A stretch of DNA of 64,000 bases, taken from contig CM037850.1 of the NCBI GenBank assembly GCA_021234535.1, positions 17,097,990 to 17,161,989 on the forward strand. Reading direction: 5' to 3'. How positions within the stretch are numbered: the stretch's first letter is position 1; each line of letters begins with the position of its first letter. The position numbers were made by a program, and so were the translations under genes. Shown here piece by piece: positions 20,128 to 35,100 of the stretch. Under the pieces are notes generated by a model, which saw only the letters and a program-made list of their open reading frames with translations, had not been told where the DNA came from and searched no databases. This DNA comes from Stichopus chloronotus. Lineage: Eukaryota > Echinodermata > Holothuroidea > Aspidochirotida > Stichopodidae.

Positions 20128-23100
20128 GTATGAGGTCTGGATATGTAAATATACAAATTACTTGTAATTGATTTCTAAAATTACGTCACAAATGTAATAC
20201 TAACGAAAAACATAATTTCGGTCATTTGGAAACACAGTAACAGTAACGGTATTTCCTATTGTTTCAAGTTAAATGCAAGATCGATCACAGTAAACTGCAC
20301 TACATTATTCTATCAGCTTTCATCCTTTACTTGTTTATTCCTCTAAGGCAAATCCCATTACTACTATCTGCCCATAAATTTCTTGCCAAGGTTTTATTGA
20401 AAAACAAAACACCTCAGGAAATAGTAACAACAAGGTATTGATGAAATAGTTTACACAAAACCACTGATAGAAATAGTACAATAATACAATTTTCCTGTAA
20501 ACTAACAATGTTTAATTCCATGACTTATAATCTTCTTTCAGGATAAACAGGAAAGTGATGAAAAAGAAAACTTTCAAGTAATACAGCGTTTAAAGGTAAG
20601 CTGGAAGAGAATTTAGATAATCATTATGTTAAACTGATCTCTGAAATATAAATTAGCAAATATAAACACGAACAATATGGTGTTTCTGTGAACAAGGTTC
20701 AGCGCCATGATCGTCGTGCAATTAATTGCATGAAAAGATAGACAAACTAAAGTAGGTTATGTCAGTTATTTCGACATATCATTTTGCATCCTTTTTCAGG
20801 CAAATAAGCATCATGCCAATAAACTATGTTATTGTTATCTGGCAACATTTACTAAGTTAATCCTAGCCCCAACCAAAACATTTAAACTAGTAAAAGCAAA
20901 ATTGTTTTAGTTTATATTACCCACAAGATACTGCTTGAATCTACATTGAATTTCTTTGACGGTAATGCAATATGGTATTTTAAAAAACGCATTTTTTCTT
21001 TAGCAGAAACACGAAAATGATATTTTAAAGAGAAATCTTATTTTTAACTGATTTCGCAAATTTTACAGAACGTTATAAACTGTGATTATGCGACAATAAT
21101 TTTGGGAACATGGCAACTATCTTTACTACCGTTGACAATTTATTGTATGATGATTAAAGTAAATTGTACTACGTCACGTCAGTATTTTATATTTGCTTAC
21201 TAATTTCATTTACCAAGCAAATGGCTGTTATGTGACTAATGTCTGCCGGTTACTGTAACTTTTCGTCAACTTATTCTCCCCAAACCAAAGAAACACTGAA
21301 AATAGTGACAGCAAGACTACCATATAATGGTTTACACGAAAGCATTGCTAGAAAGAGATTTTATTTCAATTTTTTTGAACAATAACAATGTTTGATTTCA
21401 TGCTTGATAACAATCATCTTTTCAGACTAAACATGAAAATGATGATAAAGAAAAAGATGAAATAATTCAGCGTTTAAAGGTAAGAAAACGTCGGAAAATT
21501 TGGGTGAAATAAATGCTAGACTGATTTCTAAAATATTAATAACAATTGTGATAATTTCTAGTAACATTGTTATAGAGATCACAGAAGAATATTGAAAATC
21601 AGCGTGTAAGATAGGACCTCCGGAAGTGTACACTGAAAACTATTGTTTACCGGTCCTTAAAAATTAGTCCTGGATTTTAGCTGCTTCATAGAAAGTCTAA
21701 AGTAACTACTGTGAACGTTAAGCCGTTGTACCACAATTCTCTTTTCGATGAGGTTAGCGTGTTGTTTGGAGGTACCGTTTACTTGTCCCGTGTCATTCTC
21801 CTCGCATTGGCAGCTCGTTTTTACTCTTTTATACTTATGCCTGATCCTATTTTCATCTTGCCGCCGTGCGTTTGGCCCATGCTGTGGAAAAGAAGAGAGA
21901 GAGTAAGAACTGGAAAAAGGAATATTATCATTGCTTAAGTTCAAAACTATTACATCAAAATACTAATACCCTTAAACATTTTTTCAATCAGATTATAGGA
22001 GTAGCCCACTATACAACGAGACCACATAAATAATCGGCAGTTAAATTGACTGCAAGCTAAAAGAAAGCAATGTAAAATATTTGCATGGCATACATATTAA
22101 GCAATGTAAAACCAATTCTATGAATACGCTTAATTATGTTATTACCAAAACGCAAGCAAGAGAAGGTAATTTTTGTCAAGTTTGGTCATCAAAACAGCAA
22201 TAAATGTAACAATTTCCCCAATAAATGTCTCGTTTGAGGGAAAAGTTTGTCGAAAGCATATAAGCGAATGTACAAGTTTTTGAATGTAACATTTATAATT
22301 TACTGAAGTCTACCAGCAATTGCGTTTGATATTCTGACTTCATTGCTTAGTGAAGTTAATGGTATTCTCCTTTCAGCAAAGAGACTAAACCATGAGAATC
22401 ATGTGACTAAATTCTATGAATTAATGTCTTGTCAAATTGACTTCTACAGCCTTAACCAAGACAAATGAGTTACTAATAGAGCAAGCACTCACTGAAACAC
22501 AGCTTTATAATGCAATGATAACTTTTGTGTTTTGACATTCTTCAGAAAAAACACGAGAATGATATGAAAGAGAAAGATGAAGAAATGAATCGTTTGAAGG
22601 TAGGAAGAAAACTTGGATGAAGCTGTGCTTGAAATAGATGAGCTGTGCTTTCACAAATTTATCGAAGGAAATGTTGCAATTATCCACACCATTGCTACGG
22701 TGATTTGGTGAAAACCGATCACCGGGCTCTACGATAGTGTTCAAATTTTTTACATGATCAACTAAAATATACTTTTTGTGGTATGTTATTGTTTTATATT
22801 TTTCATGTAGATTGGTCATAAGTGAGTATTGATGGTATTCTCCTTCAGGTAAATTATCGACATGTGCCTGAATATTGTGCACGAATGTCTTTTCAACTTT
22901 AAACAAGAGAAAGCACTTGAATAATAAAAGCACAACTTCGATGACATAATCTGACATTCCTAGAGAGAGTTTTGATTTTATACATTACGACCTTTTCCTC
23001 CAGGCGCAAAGAAAAGATGATATGTCCGAAAAAGATGCTGAACTTTTGCGTTTAAAGGTAGGACGAAAATTTAAATCAATAAATCCTATGTTAATACCAT

Positions 23101-26100
23101 TAAAAAGTCTTTATAAATTAAAATTGAAAATGTTCAAATCCTCAAATTATGTACAGCAATGTTGTGGTATTTTGATGGAAACTAAGAACCCATCCCCATG
23201 AGCGTCTTAAAACTACTAAGAGTATGGTTTCAAGTAAATTGCAGTTAAATAAGTTTGTGTCAACAGAGTACAATTCTGTACTTACAAATTGTGATATTCT
23301 TTTAGGCAAGTAACCGCCATGTAATTTAATTTAATGTGCTAAGTAGTATCTTGGCCATCATTTTAGTCCAAACTACACACATGTGTTAGTAACAAATAGC
23401 AAGGATGTTTAAGCAATTTTACATAACACTGCTTGAACTGACGTTTGACTTTCTTAGAGAGTTACAAAAATTACATAATAAATTGATAAATGATCTTCTT
23501 CCGGCGAAACAGGAAGGCGGTGTCAAAGAGAAAGATGTCGAAATTAAACGACTAAAGGTAAGTAATATACCGTTATATCAAGCGTTTTGTTCACCTGACG
23601 TCAATTTAAAGAAACATTGTTACGTACAACACTTTTGCGGCGTTGAACATAGGCCATTTGAGCACAAACCATCGATATTTGATCACATTAATTTGTAATT
23701 TATGGTTTTTGTTCAAAGGAAGCTTGTCAAGCTTGTATTAGTCTTGAGATATCCTTTATATACAGTTATGACATAGCACCGCACAAGGTAACACGTTACA
23801 AAGTAATTTGGTTTTATGTAAATAAGAATTATTTGACAAAGTCAAATGCGTGAAACTATTTTGCCAAGTTTGGTGACCACATACAGACAACCTGACGACA
23901 CGTTGTGTCGCCAGGTTGTAATAATAAAAACACCCTTCCATTAAAGAATTGTTACAAGACACTGCTTAAATGAACACGTTTGACGATCTTCTCTTTCAGG
24001 CGAAATAGGACATTGATATTTCAGAAAAAGATGCAGAAATTCAGAAGTTAAAGGTAGGCCGTCCGAAAAATGTTGATTACAAATTTAGCGAAAGGTACAA
24101 GTTGCTACGATTACGTTCAATTTTGTTATAGCATTGTTATGACATTATGCCACGGATAATATGTTTCAAATTTAAATCACATGATAAGACAAACAAGTTC
24201 ACTTTCATGACCGTAATTATTTAAAAACAGTTAATCCATTAACCAAACCACTTGAAATAGCGAGAGAAAAACCTGAATGATAAAGTTTTTACAAAGCGCT
24301 ACTTACAATACAAGTCTTACTTCTTCTGACAGTGATATTTCTTCATTCATTCTAAATGATCTTCTGCAGGCCAAGCTGGAAAAAGAAGTCAAGGAGAGAG
24401 ACGCCGAAATTCATCGTTTAAAGGTAACATAAAAACGTTATGAGCAAACTGTGTTTAAGTGTGTCTTTACAAATGTCACAAAACGAACGTTAATATTATG
24501 CATATTGTTGTGGAAGTATGAAATTAATGATCAGACAAATAAGTTCACTTTCATGACCGTCATCAATCTTTTTATCTAAATTCTCTCCTTCTTTACCGAA
24601 TACAGGAAACTGTTATCAAAGAGAAAGACACTGAATTTCAGGCTTTAAAGGTAGTAATTAAGGCATCATAGTATTATTAGTAATTGCATTTACAAGGTTT
24701 ACTTAATAATACACATTACGGACATACTACTATATTTAATTTTCGAACATCCGACACCAAGTTTTCTTCATTTACTTAGAGAAAACTTGAAACTTGAAGA
24801 TAACACTTAGCGTATTATGTAAATTTTAAAACTTCTGTATAAAATATTCTAAAATCATTTTTTAATAAAAATTGATAGTTCTATCCTTAACGCCATAAGC
24901 ACTATGTGACTACGCTCTACCCGTGATATGTCCTGCAAACATTTAATCCATCAGCCAAAACACTTGAATTGAGAGAAAATCTTAAATGATGTACCTGCCA
25001 CAAAGTACTGCTCTTCAAACGAGTTCTACTTCTTCTGACAGTAATATTTTTCATTCATTCTAAAAACAATGATCAGACAGACATGGCCACTTTCATGACT
25101 TTAATCAGTTTTAATCTCATGATAATGATCTTCTCCCTTAGACGAAACAGGAAACTTATATCGAAGAGAAAAACATTGAATTTCAAGCTTTAGAGGTAAG
25201 AATTAAGCAATGAAAGTATTATTAACTGTATTCACAATGTTTACTCAATAATACTCATATACGAACATATTACATTATTCAATTGGTTTTGTTGAACGCC
25301 CGACACCAAGTCGTACCATCGTCTTTTATATACTTAGAAAACGTAAAACTTGAAAATGACACTCAGTATATTATGTTAATGTTCAAACTTCTTCTGTACA
25401 TATAATTCTAAAATCACTTTATATAGAAATTGATAATTCTCTCTTTAAGACCATTAGCACTATGTGAGTACCATCTACCCGTGATATGTGTGCCAATATT
25501 TAATCCATCAGCCAAAACACTAGAGCAAGAGCAAATCCTGAATATTACAGGTTTCACAAAGCACTGCTACTCAAACGAGTTTTACTCCTTCTGATAGTAA
25601 TAAATTTTTATTCGAGTTAAATAATATTCTTCAGGTCAAGCAGGTAAATGAAGTCAAAGAGAGAGATGCCGAAATTCGTCGTTTGAAGGTAGGACGAAAC
25701 GTACATGAACAAATTATGTGTAACTGTGTTTTCACGAATTTCACAAAACGAATGTCTATGTGATGCATATCGTTTTTGTCCGTTCCGTGCTCCAACTGTA
25801 CCAGCTTACGCCAAACATCTACTTGGACTTCAACTTTTCTGTTGTGCTTTACTGTTAGATAGTATAAACTAAATATTTCCAAACCACGATAGATAATGGA
25901 TATATTAACTCCTGTATATATGTTATAACATGTAATACATTGCAAGTACTTTTCATCTCCGTCAGGTGGAAAAATACAACTCACTTGACTTGTTTTTAAG
26001 AGACTTGTTTTTATAATTTAACAATTACCAAGTAAAGTAATCCTAGCGATATGTTTTCTTTATTTGATGATATCAGCAAAAGAGATTCCTTTCAGTAAAA

Positions 26101-29100
26101 TCAAAGGAACGAAATTAAATTGTGTTTTCCCCAAAAATACAAAGTGTCTCAAAACGTTCAATGAAGTTACGAATAAACACATGTTACATGAGAGTTTTAG
26201 TAATAAATGATTCTAATTTTCATCATACAAATTTAAACCTTATCAAAGACCACGCAGACGAATGTAAACATTTAAAGATTAAAACGGAATTCAGTGGTTT
26301 CATTATTACATGGTTTTCCAAATTACGAGTCTACTTTTCCTCTGTTATTTTTAACTTCTATAGAGCAAAGATTAGAGTCAATAGTAGTTACATTCTATTT
26401 ACGTTAGTGTAGTAGCCGCTTCTTTCTAGTTTTTTTTTTAAATAGTTATTCATTTGAAAGACGTATTACAAATCTGCATTTAATGCAATGATAATAATAT
26501 CAGCCAATTCACCAGGTACAGTATTGACGCGAATAAATAAACACTATCACACAGTGCTCTGTCAGACAAGCAAAGAGGGTACTCATTTCGATTGGCTGAC
26601 TGTAGAAAAATGGGACATGCTTTTTGGGGTACTTAAAGGTTGAGGGCGCCATTATTTAGAGTTACGTCTGCTGTGTTTCCCTCTTTGAATTTCTCCGGAA
26701 GATTGGGAAATTCAAATTATTACAACCATCCTTACCGCAGTAATATCTGCCGACTCGTCAAAATTGTGCTATCGTGTGCTAAAATTGTGCTATTGTGCTA
26801 CATAGCAGTGTTTGAATATTTACCATTAATGGCAAGAACTTTCAACGGTCATCTACCATTAACAGTAAGAACTGATCAGGGCAGGGAATTGCGTAATAAT
26901 ATACACTAATAATATACACCAGACTCTATGTGCACTTCAAATCTCAAAATGTTAGTATTATTGTGGAGAATGTTTCTGCAACGTAAAGAGACATGTTGCT
27001 TTCTTACAGGATTCTTTCGACAAACAAGTTCTGAACTTGCGGTAGCCAGGCATAACCAAAATAAATGCAGGCCTTATCGCCAAAAACTGACCTAATAGGA
27101 ACCGATTTAATATTTTTGATGCATGTATTGCTACATATCATGTTCAACACCTAAGTACATTTTCTTGTGAGATCAAACGATACGACTTCCCTTATGAATA
27201 TAATTACTCCAATCAACGAGCTTATATATCATATTTTACTTCTCAAAGATCGGGTAGTTATTGTTTGTAGTGCATTAGTTGTAAAGTCTCTTGACAATGA
27301 ATGTAAGGAAAAACTTTCAAGCTCACAAAAGAAAAAAAAATGCTAATGTCAATAACACTCATGTATTGAAGAATCAATTGAGTGATATTTGCCTCTCATT
27401 TTAATGTACATTACGTCATTCATACACTAAATTTTATTAACTCAATTATGCACATGGGGACATAGGAAAATTTTCATCCTGAAATATGCAATATATTTGG
27501 GAAAATAACGTTAAAGATATTTGTACAGAAGAAATTAAAATATGGGAAGCGTAACCTTCCCTCTTGTTAAGATGTAAAGCAAACAAGTACATATCAAAAA
27601 GCGTTCGGGATTAGATGTAACTGAATAATATCATTTGTTAAAATTGACGACAGTATTAAAGGGATTCATTGAATTCATTCACAAATTCATGATATTGTCA
27701 CACTTGTTGAGCATTACTTATATGCTAATGGTTAATAGTCAAGCTAAGGGAATCTGAAGATTTGATAAGTAAATAAGGAACAGTGATAGGGTAATTAACG
27801 ATCAAAATCACTGATTGTGAAAATCTGTGGCATCCATAAGGTTCAACGACATAGCTACCCATTGTTCATACAAGACTAAAACTTCTCAAATTTTTCACTA
27901 ATCTCATGAATAGATGCACGACCAATAAAACTAAAAAAAAAGTACTGGCATGCATTGGTTTCCTTCCAAGTTTTCTGTCACAAAGTAACCAATATCACCA
28001 CAAGCGTGAGCCTCAGTTTTATTTTATTCACACAAGCAGGATAAACTGTCGCTTAAAAATTGCATATCTGCATCATCTACATTTGAACTAGAAATATAAT
28101 AATTGAGAAAGGAGTAGGTCTGTGTGGTTCTCATTGTTGCTTGACCTGCTGTTTTACCTATATTTAGCTAACAGGATAGTTACAAAGGCTAAAAATAGAG
28201 TAATTAAGCACTTAAGAGTCAGTAATCTTTAAGGTCATGTATCTGTTTATCATAATCAATGGTGAACATCCTCACTTATCAACTTCCATTGAAGAATATA
28301 CTCTCCTCCTGATCCTAGAGTAATATGACGTGTTGTGGTCTAGCACCAAACTCAAAGCACTCTGACAAGTTACGTTGTAATTCAATAGTTAAAGGAAAAA
28401 GTGAATCGCTTGCATGTAAAAATATCAAATGACTCAATTGGAGGCCTTTCGAAGGAACCATTTGTTAAGTCTAGTACCTCTACCTTAAGTTAGAAAAGAA
28501 TACATACTTCAAGTACATTTTCATTTTACGTTATATTGTTTTCATATGCCTTACAGTTTTGATGTAACGCGTTTGCCATTAGGTTTCCATAAAAAAGTTC
28601 TCATTTAATGTTGCAGCATACCATAACGGAAAAGGAGGAGAGCATTAGAGAGCTCCTAGTAAGTTGAAATTACTATTGTGTATTACCTTATTTGTAAGTA
28701 TCTTTGTATGATCTATTCGGGAGAAATTTCAAGATCTGAAGAGTATCGTACTCTCTACAATCCATCGAATACAAACATCTACTAAAAAAAAGCTGTGAGA
28801 TTTTGAGACATATTTGTTCACGTTTTTGTTGAAACGATATCTTCTAAATTTTCCAACAAAAAGCCAAGTTGTGGCCCCCTTGGAACCTTTTCCACTATCG
28901 ATTTGGTTTTCTTAGAAGAGGGCACTAATTGGTATCTTCACACTAAACTTTCGATATCTATTTTGATTTTTCAATTAAAGAACATTCCTCGAAAAGTCAT
29001 TTGCACTACATCAATGCAAAATAGTGGTATTATGTATGTTAAGTAAAGTTTCAGCTGCATTTAATTAGAATCAAAATCCGTTTCAATTTATTAAAGTAAT

Positions 29101-32100
29101 TACCTTGACAAGATTGCGAAAATGAAAGTGCGAAAATTAAGAGAGCACAACATATCTTAATCATAAGTACAATAAAATGCATACCGTAATACAGGAACCC
29201 ACCCTCTTAAAAAAAGGCAAACAAGCATGATTATAAAAAACGCCACCAAGTTCACTTTAAATGAATGGAAGAAAGGTAATTTTTAGTGCGCTACATAGTT
29301 TAACATTCGAGGACGCATGACACTGGTTTATTACCTTGACATTGATAACCAATTTCATTTCAGGATGATCTAAAGAAAACAACAAGTGACTTGACGGATA
29401 AAGAGTCTAATTTACAGGTATATTTTTTATTATTTAGAGACTGTTAGTGTCATCACTGATATACTAAAACAAGACAAAATGGTAAGATAATATTTCCAAT
29501 GACATAAACAGCTCATACGCGACGCTTTAAAACAGTAGAAACGAAAACAAACTTAAGCAACACGCTAATTTTCTAGTACATTTGCAATTTTAGAGTAGAA
29601 ATGACAAAAATGATAATCATTTATTGTTATAGAGCTCCATTAAGCCTTTGACATTTTTGCATAGAATTCAAATACACTATTTCCAAAAAAAAAGCAGGAT
29701 TCGATCACAGAAACAATTATATTGATATGGTATCTTGACCTATGGTTACTTTTTATTACTTCTGTCACTGTCTGTCATCATGATCACAAGCAGGGATATA
29801 ACTTTGTAGTTCGCTCCTTAAAAGAGAACTGAATATATGTTGATTTTTCACGATGTATTTTTATTTTATGGTCGATGCAGTGGTAATATCAAAGTATAAC
29901 ACAGCTCGAGAAAGACCTGTCAGATGTATCCCAGCTTTAACAACATACTTTGCCATGTTTCTATTATTTTTTGTTCACAATTAGTACCTTAGTGATCAAC
30001 GTTTAATAAAAGAAAATTGAAAAGTTTGACTGCCTGGCCAATTATATTGCAATGTAGCATGTTATGGTAATGTGTTGTCTATGTCAAGTTATGGTAATTA
30101 CAGCAATTCAAAGGGACAGAGTAAATTAAAATTGATGATGTTACTTATAAGCATGTAATATTATACTTACAGGGACGACAAAGATACCATATGTTTCGAG
30201 AACCTCCTCATATTATACTTAAAGTATATGTAGTATACTTAAAACGTCCTAATCTGTTATCCATCCGATACACAGGATGCTTTTAAATCATGCCAGATGA
30301 ATAACACTTATAGGAAGGAGCTGTACAAAGTATAACATTTTATGAGCAGTATTCACTATTCTTAGCTACTTGTGTTTATTACTTTAGTCTTCCATCAGGG
30401 AGAGTGGGAAAAACGAAGAGACAATTAAGAAGCTAAAAGTAAGTTGAACTTTCTTTTAATACGCAGTAGTCCTTTATCAGAAAGTATTTTTTTTCCAAAA
30501 ATATGACTCTATTAAAGGAAATGCAAACATTTATTTAGGATCATAAAAACGCACCTGACGTGGCCTCAATATCACAGCAAAAGCATGGTCTAAGTCCTCT
30601 TTATGTCGATTTAAATATGTTGAACACCTACGATCGATCTTTGTTAATAACTACGTTGATTCATCTTTCCTGTTGTTTGAAACAGCTTTGTTGGCATAAA
30701 TATGTCAACAAAGGTGTTATCAATATAGATACATGCGCAGACTACTCGGTAGACTGAGAAGTTTCTCATCCCAAGGTTTGTTTTTTAATAATAGGAATAA
30801 TAATACGATAAGGAAATTTCTAGAATTGTGAATGGGAACATTCCACTAATTGCTAAGCATAATATGGTTCATGGATAAAGTTATAACCTTCCTTTTGAAA
30901 CAAAAAAGTATTTTAAGACAATTGCTAGATGTAACAATTAATGAAGGTTACTCCCGATCCTTTAAACAGAACATAACACGGGCTTTTTTCAAAACCAAAG
31001 TAAATAAAAAAAAAGAAATTTGATGGACTTACAAAATATTTTTAGTGAATATTAGTTTATTTTGAGTAAAAACAATTAGGCCTATATCTGTACAAATCCA
31101 AAGCTCACAAGCTGCACAAACTTTCCTCGCTTTACTCTGATGACGTTAGAGGAGTTTCTTTGTGATTTATCTTCTCGACCGTCAACATTGGTGGTTAGAT
31201 TTGTGGTTGCTAGTTTGGATGTTCCCTTTTTCAGTCTTTGCATTTTTACAAGGAGCTCTTGGGATTTGTTTTAAGCCAGGGAATGTCGGCGACTAAATGC
31301 CTCCTACTAGAGTGGCTATTCGATGAGATTACTCTCAGATAACTTAAAATGACTCACTCAGAAACACTTACGCGAGACTTTCTTGACTCTATAAAATTGA
31401 TGGACCAATGTGCAGCACCGAAACATTGCAAAGTACTCCAAGTGACGAACTATATAATTCACGAGTAACGAAGAATTAATAAATAATAGTTAATATATGA
31501 TAATAATTCATAATAAATAACGAATAATAAATAATAACCAACTAACAGAGCTGGATATGAAACACATACGACTCCATTACTCGTTTTACAAGAGGCTTCA
31601 ACAGATCTACACTATGTCATCCATGTATGTCAGTGTTGTATGTACCCTGAAACTGTCGGCTCATGACTGCATCGTTACTGGAATATCTCATGGTCACTTT
31701 GCTTTACGTAACGCAGAAGTTGTAAGGGGAAGGGGAAAACAGATTAAGGTGTAGTATTCCGACGATATGCAGCTGTAGATGGCAGCAAGCAAAGGGAAAA
31801 CAAAACTTCTCAGTGCATGATCATCTCTTTTTTTTTTTGTATAAATCACGTGAAGTTATACAGAAGGGTCGTTTTTTATGTAGTCAAATCAACTCCTGCT
31901 TTACGGTACGTTTTGTCGACAAGTCACTAGCTACCCTAGCCTACAGCAGCTACTAAGGCACATCTTCAAGAAAATCATCACGAAAATAAGCAAAAATTTA
32001 ATTGTATTTGCAGAACCTATTTAACAGCGCCGTAGTCAATCTAAAGTAAACCCTCCAACCCCCCCTCAAAAAAAATAAAAAGAAGAAAGAAAATAAAAAC

Positions 32101-35100
32101 ACGAACAGAACGAAGGAAACAAGTGGAGCCTAAAATATCACATTTCTGTACCGCTTATAAGGCTTATTATCTCATCGCCCTATGTATTGTAGTCACTTGA
32201 CTAGTGGAGCTACATATTGTACTGTGCACCCATGGGAGAACGGTTGCCATGGTGTGCGTGTGTGCGTGTGTGTGTTTGTATGTGCGTGCGTGTGTGTGTA
32301 TGGGTGCCCTTGTTTTCGGGTGGGATCGAGGACCGAAACAATATATTTTAGGTCCTCTGTAGAAAATTCAATAGATTTCTCCGGTCCTCTCAAGATGAAC
32401 AATAGACAGTCTATTGTTAAGGTTAGGGTTGAGGAAGAAAAAACAAAAGAAAGCACAATGAGGTCCTCGGAAAGAATGGAAAACAAAGTTGTGTGTGTGT
32501 GTGTGCCTCCGGACCTGTCCAAATTGTGTTTTTTTTTTTTCCAGAATAGTTTAAAAGCATATGAGCGATTAAATTTAAACTTGGTAAGGTTGTGCATGAT
32601 ACCAATATGTCCAAGATGTATTAGTTGTATGGGTAATTTAGTCAAATTTGCTGATTTTTTGCATATCTTGAGAAGTATTTGAGCATTTAATGCAAAATTT
32701 TGCAAAACGTTACCTGAGAATGAAATATTCAAGGTGTATCACTTTTGTGGTAAAGAGAGTGAAATTTGCTGATTTTTGAGAACTACTAGACAAATCAACT
32801 TAAATTTTTGTAAGTACTTACCGGAGAATACATTGTTCAACATATATTACGGTAATGATAAACCAAGTGAATTTTGCTGATTTTTTATTTAAAAAAAGCC
32901 TATTTGGCCCCAAATGTGTATTTCTAGCATATCTTGAGAGCTATTAGACCAATTAACTTAAAGTTTTGTAAGGACTTAACTGAAAACACATCGTTCAACA
33001 TAATATTACTGTAATGGTGAATCCAGTGAAATTTGCTGATTTTGGAGGGAAAAAAGCCAATTTTGCCCCAAAATTGGTATTTGCAGCATATCTTGAGATG
33101 TATTTGAGCATTTAATGCCAAATTTTGCAAGGACTTCCTTGAGAATGTAATATTCAAGGTATATCACTTTTGTATTAAAGAGAGTGAAATTTGTTGATTT
33201 GTTTAGGTAGGGACTTACCTGAAAACACATTGTTCATCATATTATTACTGTAATGGTGAATCCAGTGAAATTTGGTGATTTTTTTAGGAAAACAGCCAAT
33301 TTTGCCCCAAATTTGGATTTTCACCATATCTTGAGAGCTAGCATTATACGCAAAACTTTTGCAAGGCCGTTCCTATGAACTCAATAATGAGGATACAGTA
33401 TATCACTCTTATAGTAAACTGTTGAAATTGTATGATTGTTTGGTAAAAAACTCAGAGCCAGCATCTGGGTCACCACTTTTTAACTTTAGCCAAAACATCT
33501 TTAGCAGAACTGGCCCATGTGGATAATGTCTTTTATGAGAACATTATTTTTAAGTCAAACAATAATTTTAGCAGAACCAGGTCCTGCACAGGTAGATAGG
33601 GGACTAATCTACAAATAGCCCATAGAGGGATGCTCTTATATCCTGCCTCTTACTCTAACCACTAAGCCTAACCTACATGGAATAAGCCAATGTTATAATT
33701 GTGTTATGTAGCGTAATATGCACAGATACTTTTGAGCCGTTATTGTTGTCGTTACTTGAGTCTAGTAGCACCAGGCTATAACCTTAAGTTTGCCACCTTA
33801 CAGTAGATATCAGTATTGAGATGTTCGGCTCTGCTTACCACCATTCTATGCTTGAAGAATACTTGCCACTCATTTACAACCAGTTCCCCGAACTGGGTCT
33901 CTGTGAGATGTGGTTGCAGTAAACTAATACAAATCCCTATGTGCATGCCTTGTATTGAAATCAATGCATGTTGGCGATGAGATACGCAACTCCGTGGATT
34001 GCCCCTTTGCTTTTTTTTAACTTCCCACAAAAAGCTGGAAGAAATACTACCACCACATTTTACACACTTAGAAATGGAACCAATCCTCAGTAAACACAAA
34101 CTCCTCCATACAAAAGGAACATCAACACCTACCTCATGTGACAGATATGTGACCTTACTGTAGTGAGATGCGGCAGTTCTTCTTTTCAGCTTTTTTCAGC
34201 TCATTACTCGTTCTCCGTCTTAAACACCATATATGCAAAGTCTGCACATTATTTTAATGCATATCTGTAGAATGGCACTCTTCTGCGACGTACAAATGAG
34301 GGGAACCTTTCACTGAGTTTCGAGGCTTGAAGAGAGTAAGGCAGGAGTGGATTGGCAAGCATGAGATGAGAGATAGCTATGTTGATGTGAATTAGTTCTA
34401 CAGGTCTCAAAGGAGGTCATCAATGGGCAATCAGATAAAATGCATTAAGTCCATTTTCCTTCAATCCTTTCCATAGGATAATCAGTGTTTAAGATCCACT
34501 AGCGGTAAACCCATGCCAAGTCGAAAGATAAGCAATAGTAACGTCTACATCTGTCAGCTGTTAATTTTTGCCCAGGCAAAACGTACTCTTTGTACAAGTT
34601 AAAACAGCATATGGAATATACAAAACAATGATCAGACCTTACAGCATATGGCCATCACTGTGTAGTCAAAACCAACTCAGCTTTAAACAAAAATGTCACA
34701 AAAAGTAGGAACACATTAAAGATATTCGTTTCTATGCACTTATCCCTTTATGTCTACCCAAATAGACAGATAAAATTAATATTATATGAAATAAAACGGA
34801 TTCAATAGCACCATTATACAAAAATGTTACAATTGTTTAAAAAACATATAACAAATATAGATTTAGCGACCAATGCAACAGGCATCCTCATGTCCAAAAA
34901 CCGTCACTCCTTATAACAACTATCTATATGAGAGCAATTTAATATTTCAGGGTAGATTGCAGTATAAATATATAGGCCAGCTATTTCCTGCGATTCATAA
35001 GGTATGAGTAAATAAAAATCGCAACTGCGTGGACTGACTAAACAAAGTGCTCAATTATTTACATGTTAGTGTAATGAAGAATCGGTTAGCCTGTAGGATC

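Noticed and set aside
21657..21944. Possible gene on either strand in the intron after mini-exon 3
   Set aside because: Both strands are open over the same stretch with no motif and no splice context.
22505..22957. 150-codon minus-strand frame
   Set aside because: It is antisense to a well-supported mini-exon and its intron, and has no recognisable domain.
24025..24053. Alternative acceptor inside the mini-exon carrying the stop
   Set aside because: Using the AG at 24023-24024 gives 29 nt, which breaks the frame, so it does not rescue the exon.
32182..32732. Overlapping 166- and 179-codon frames on opposite strands
   Set aside because: Both cross TG/CA microsatellites, and the overlap on opposite strands is typical of low-complexity sequence.
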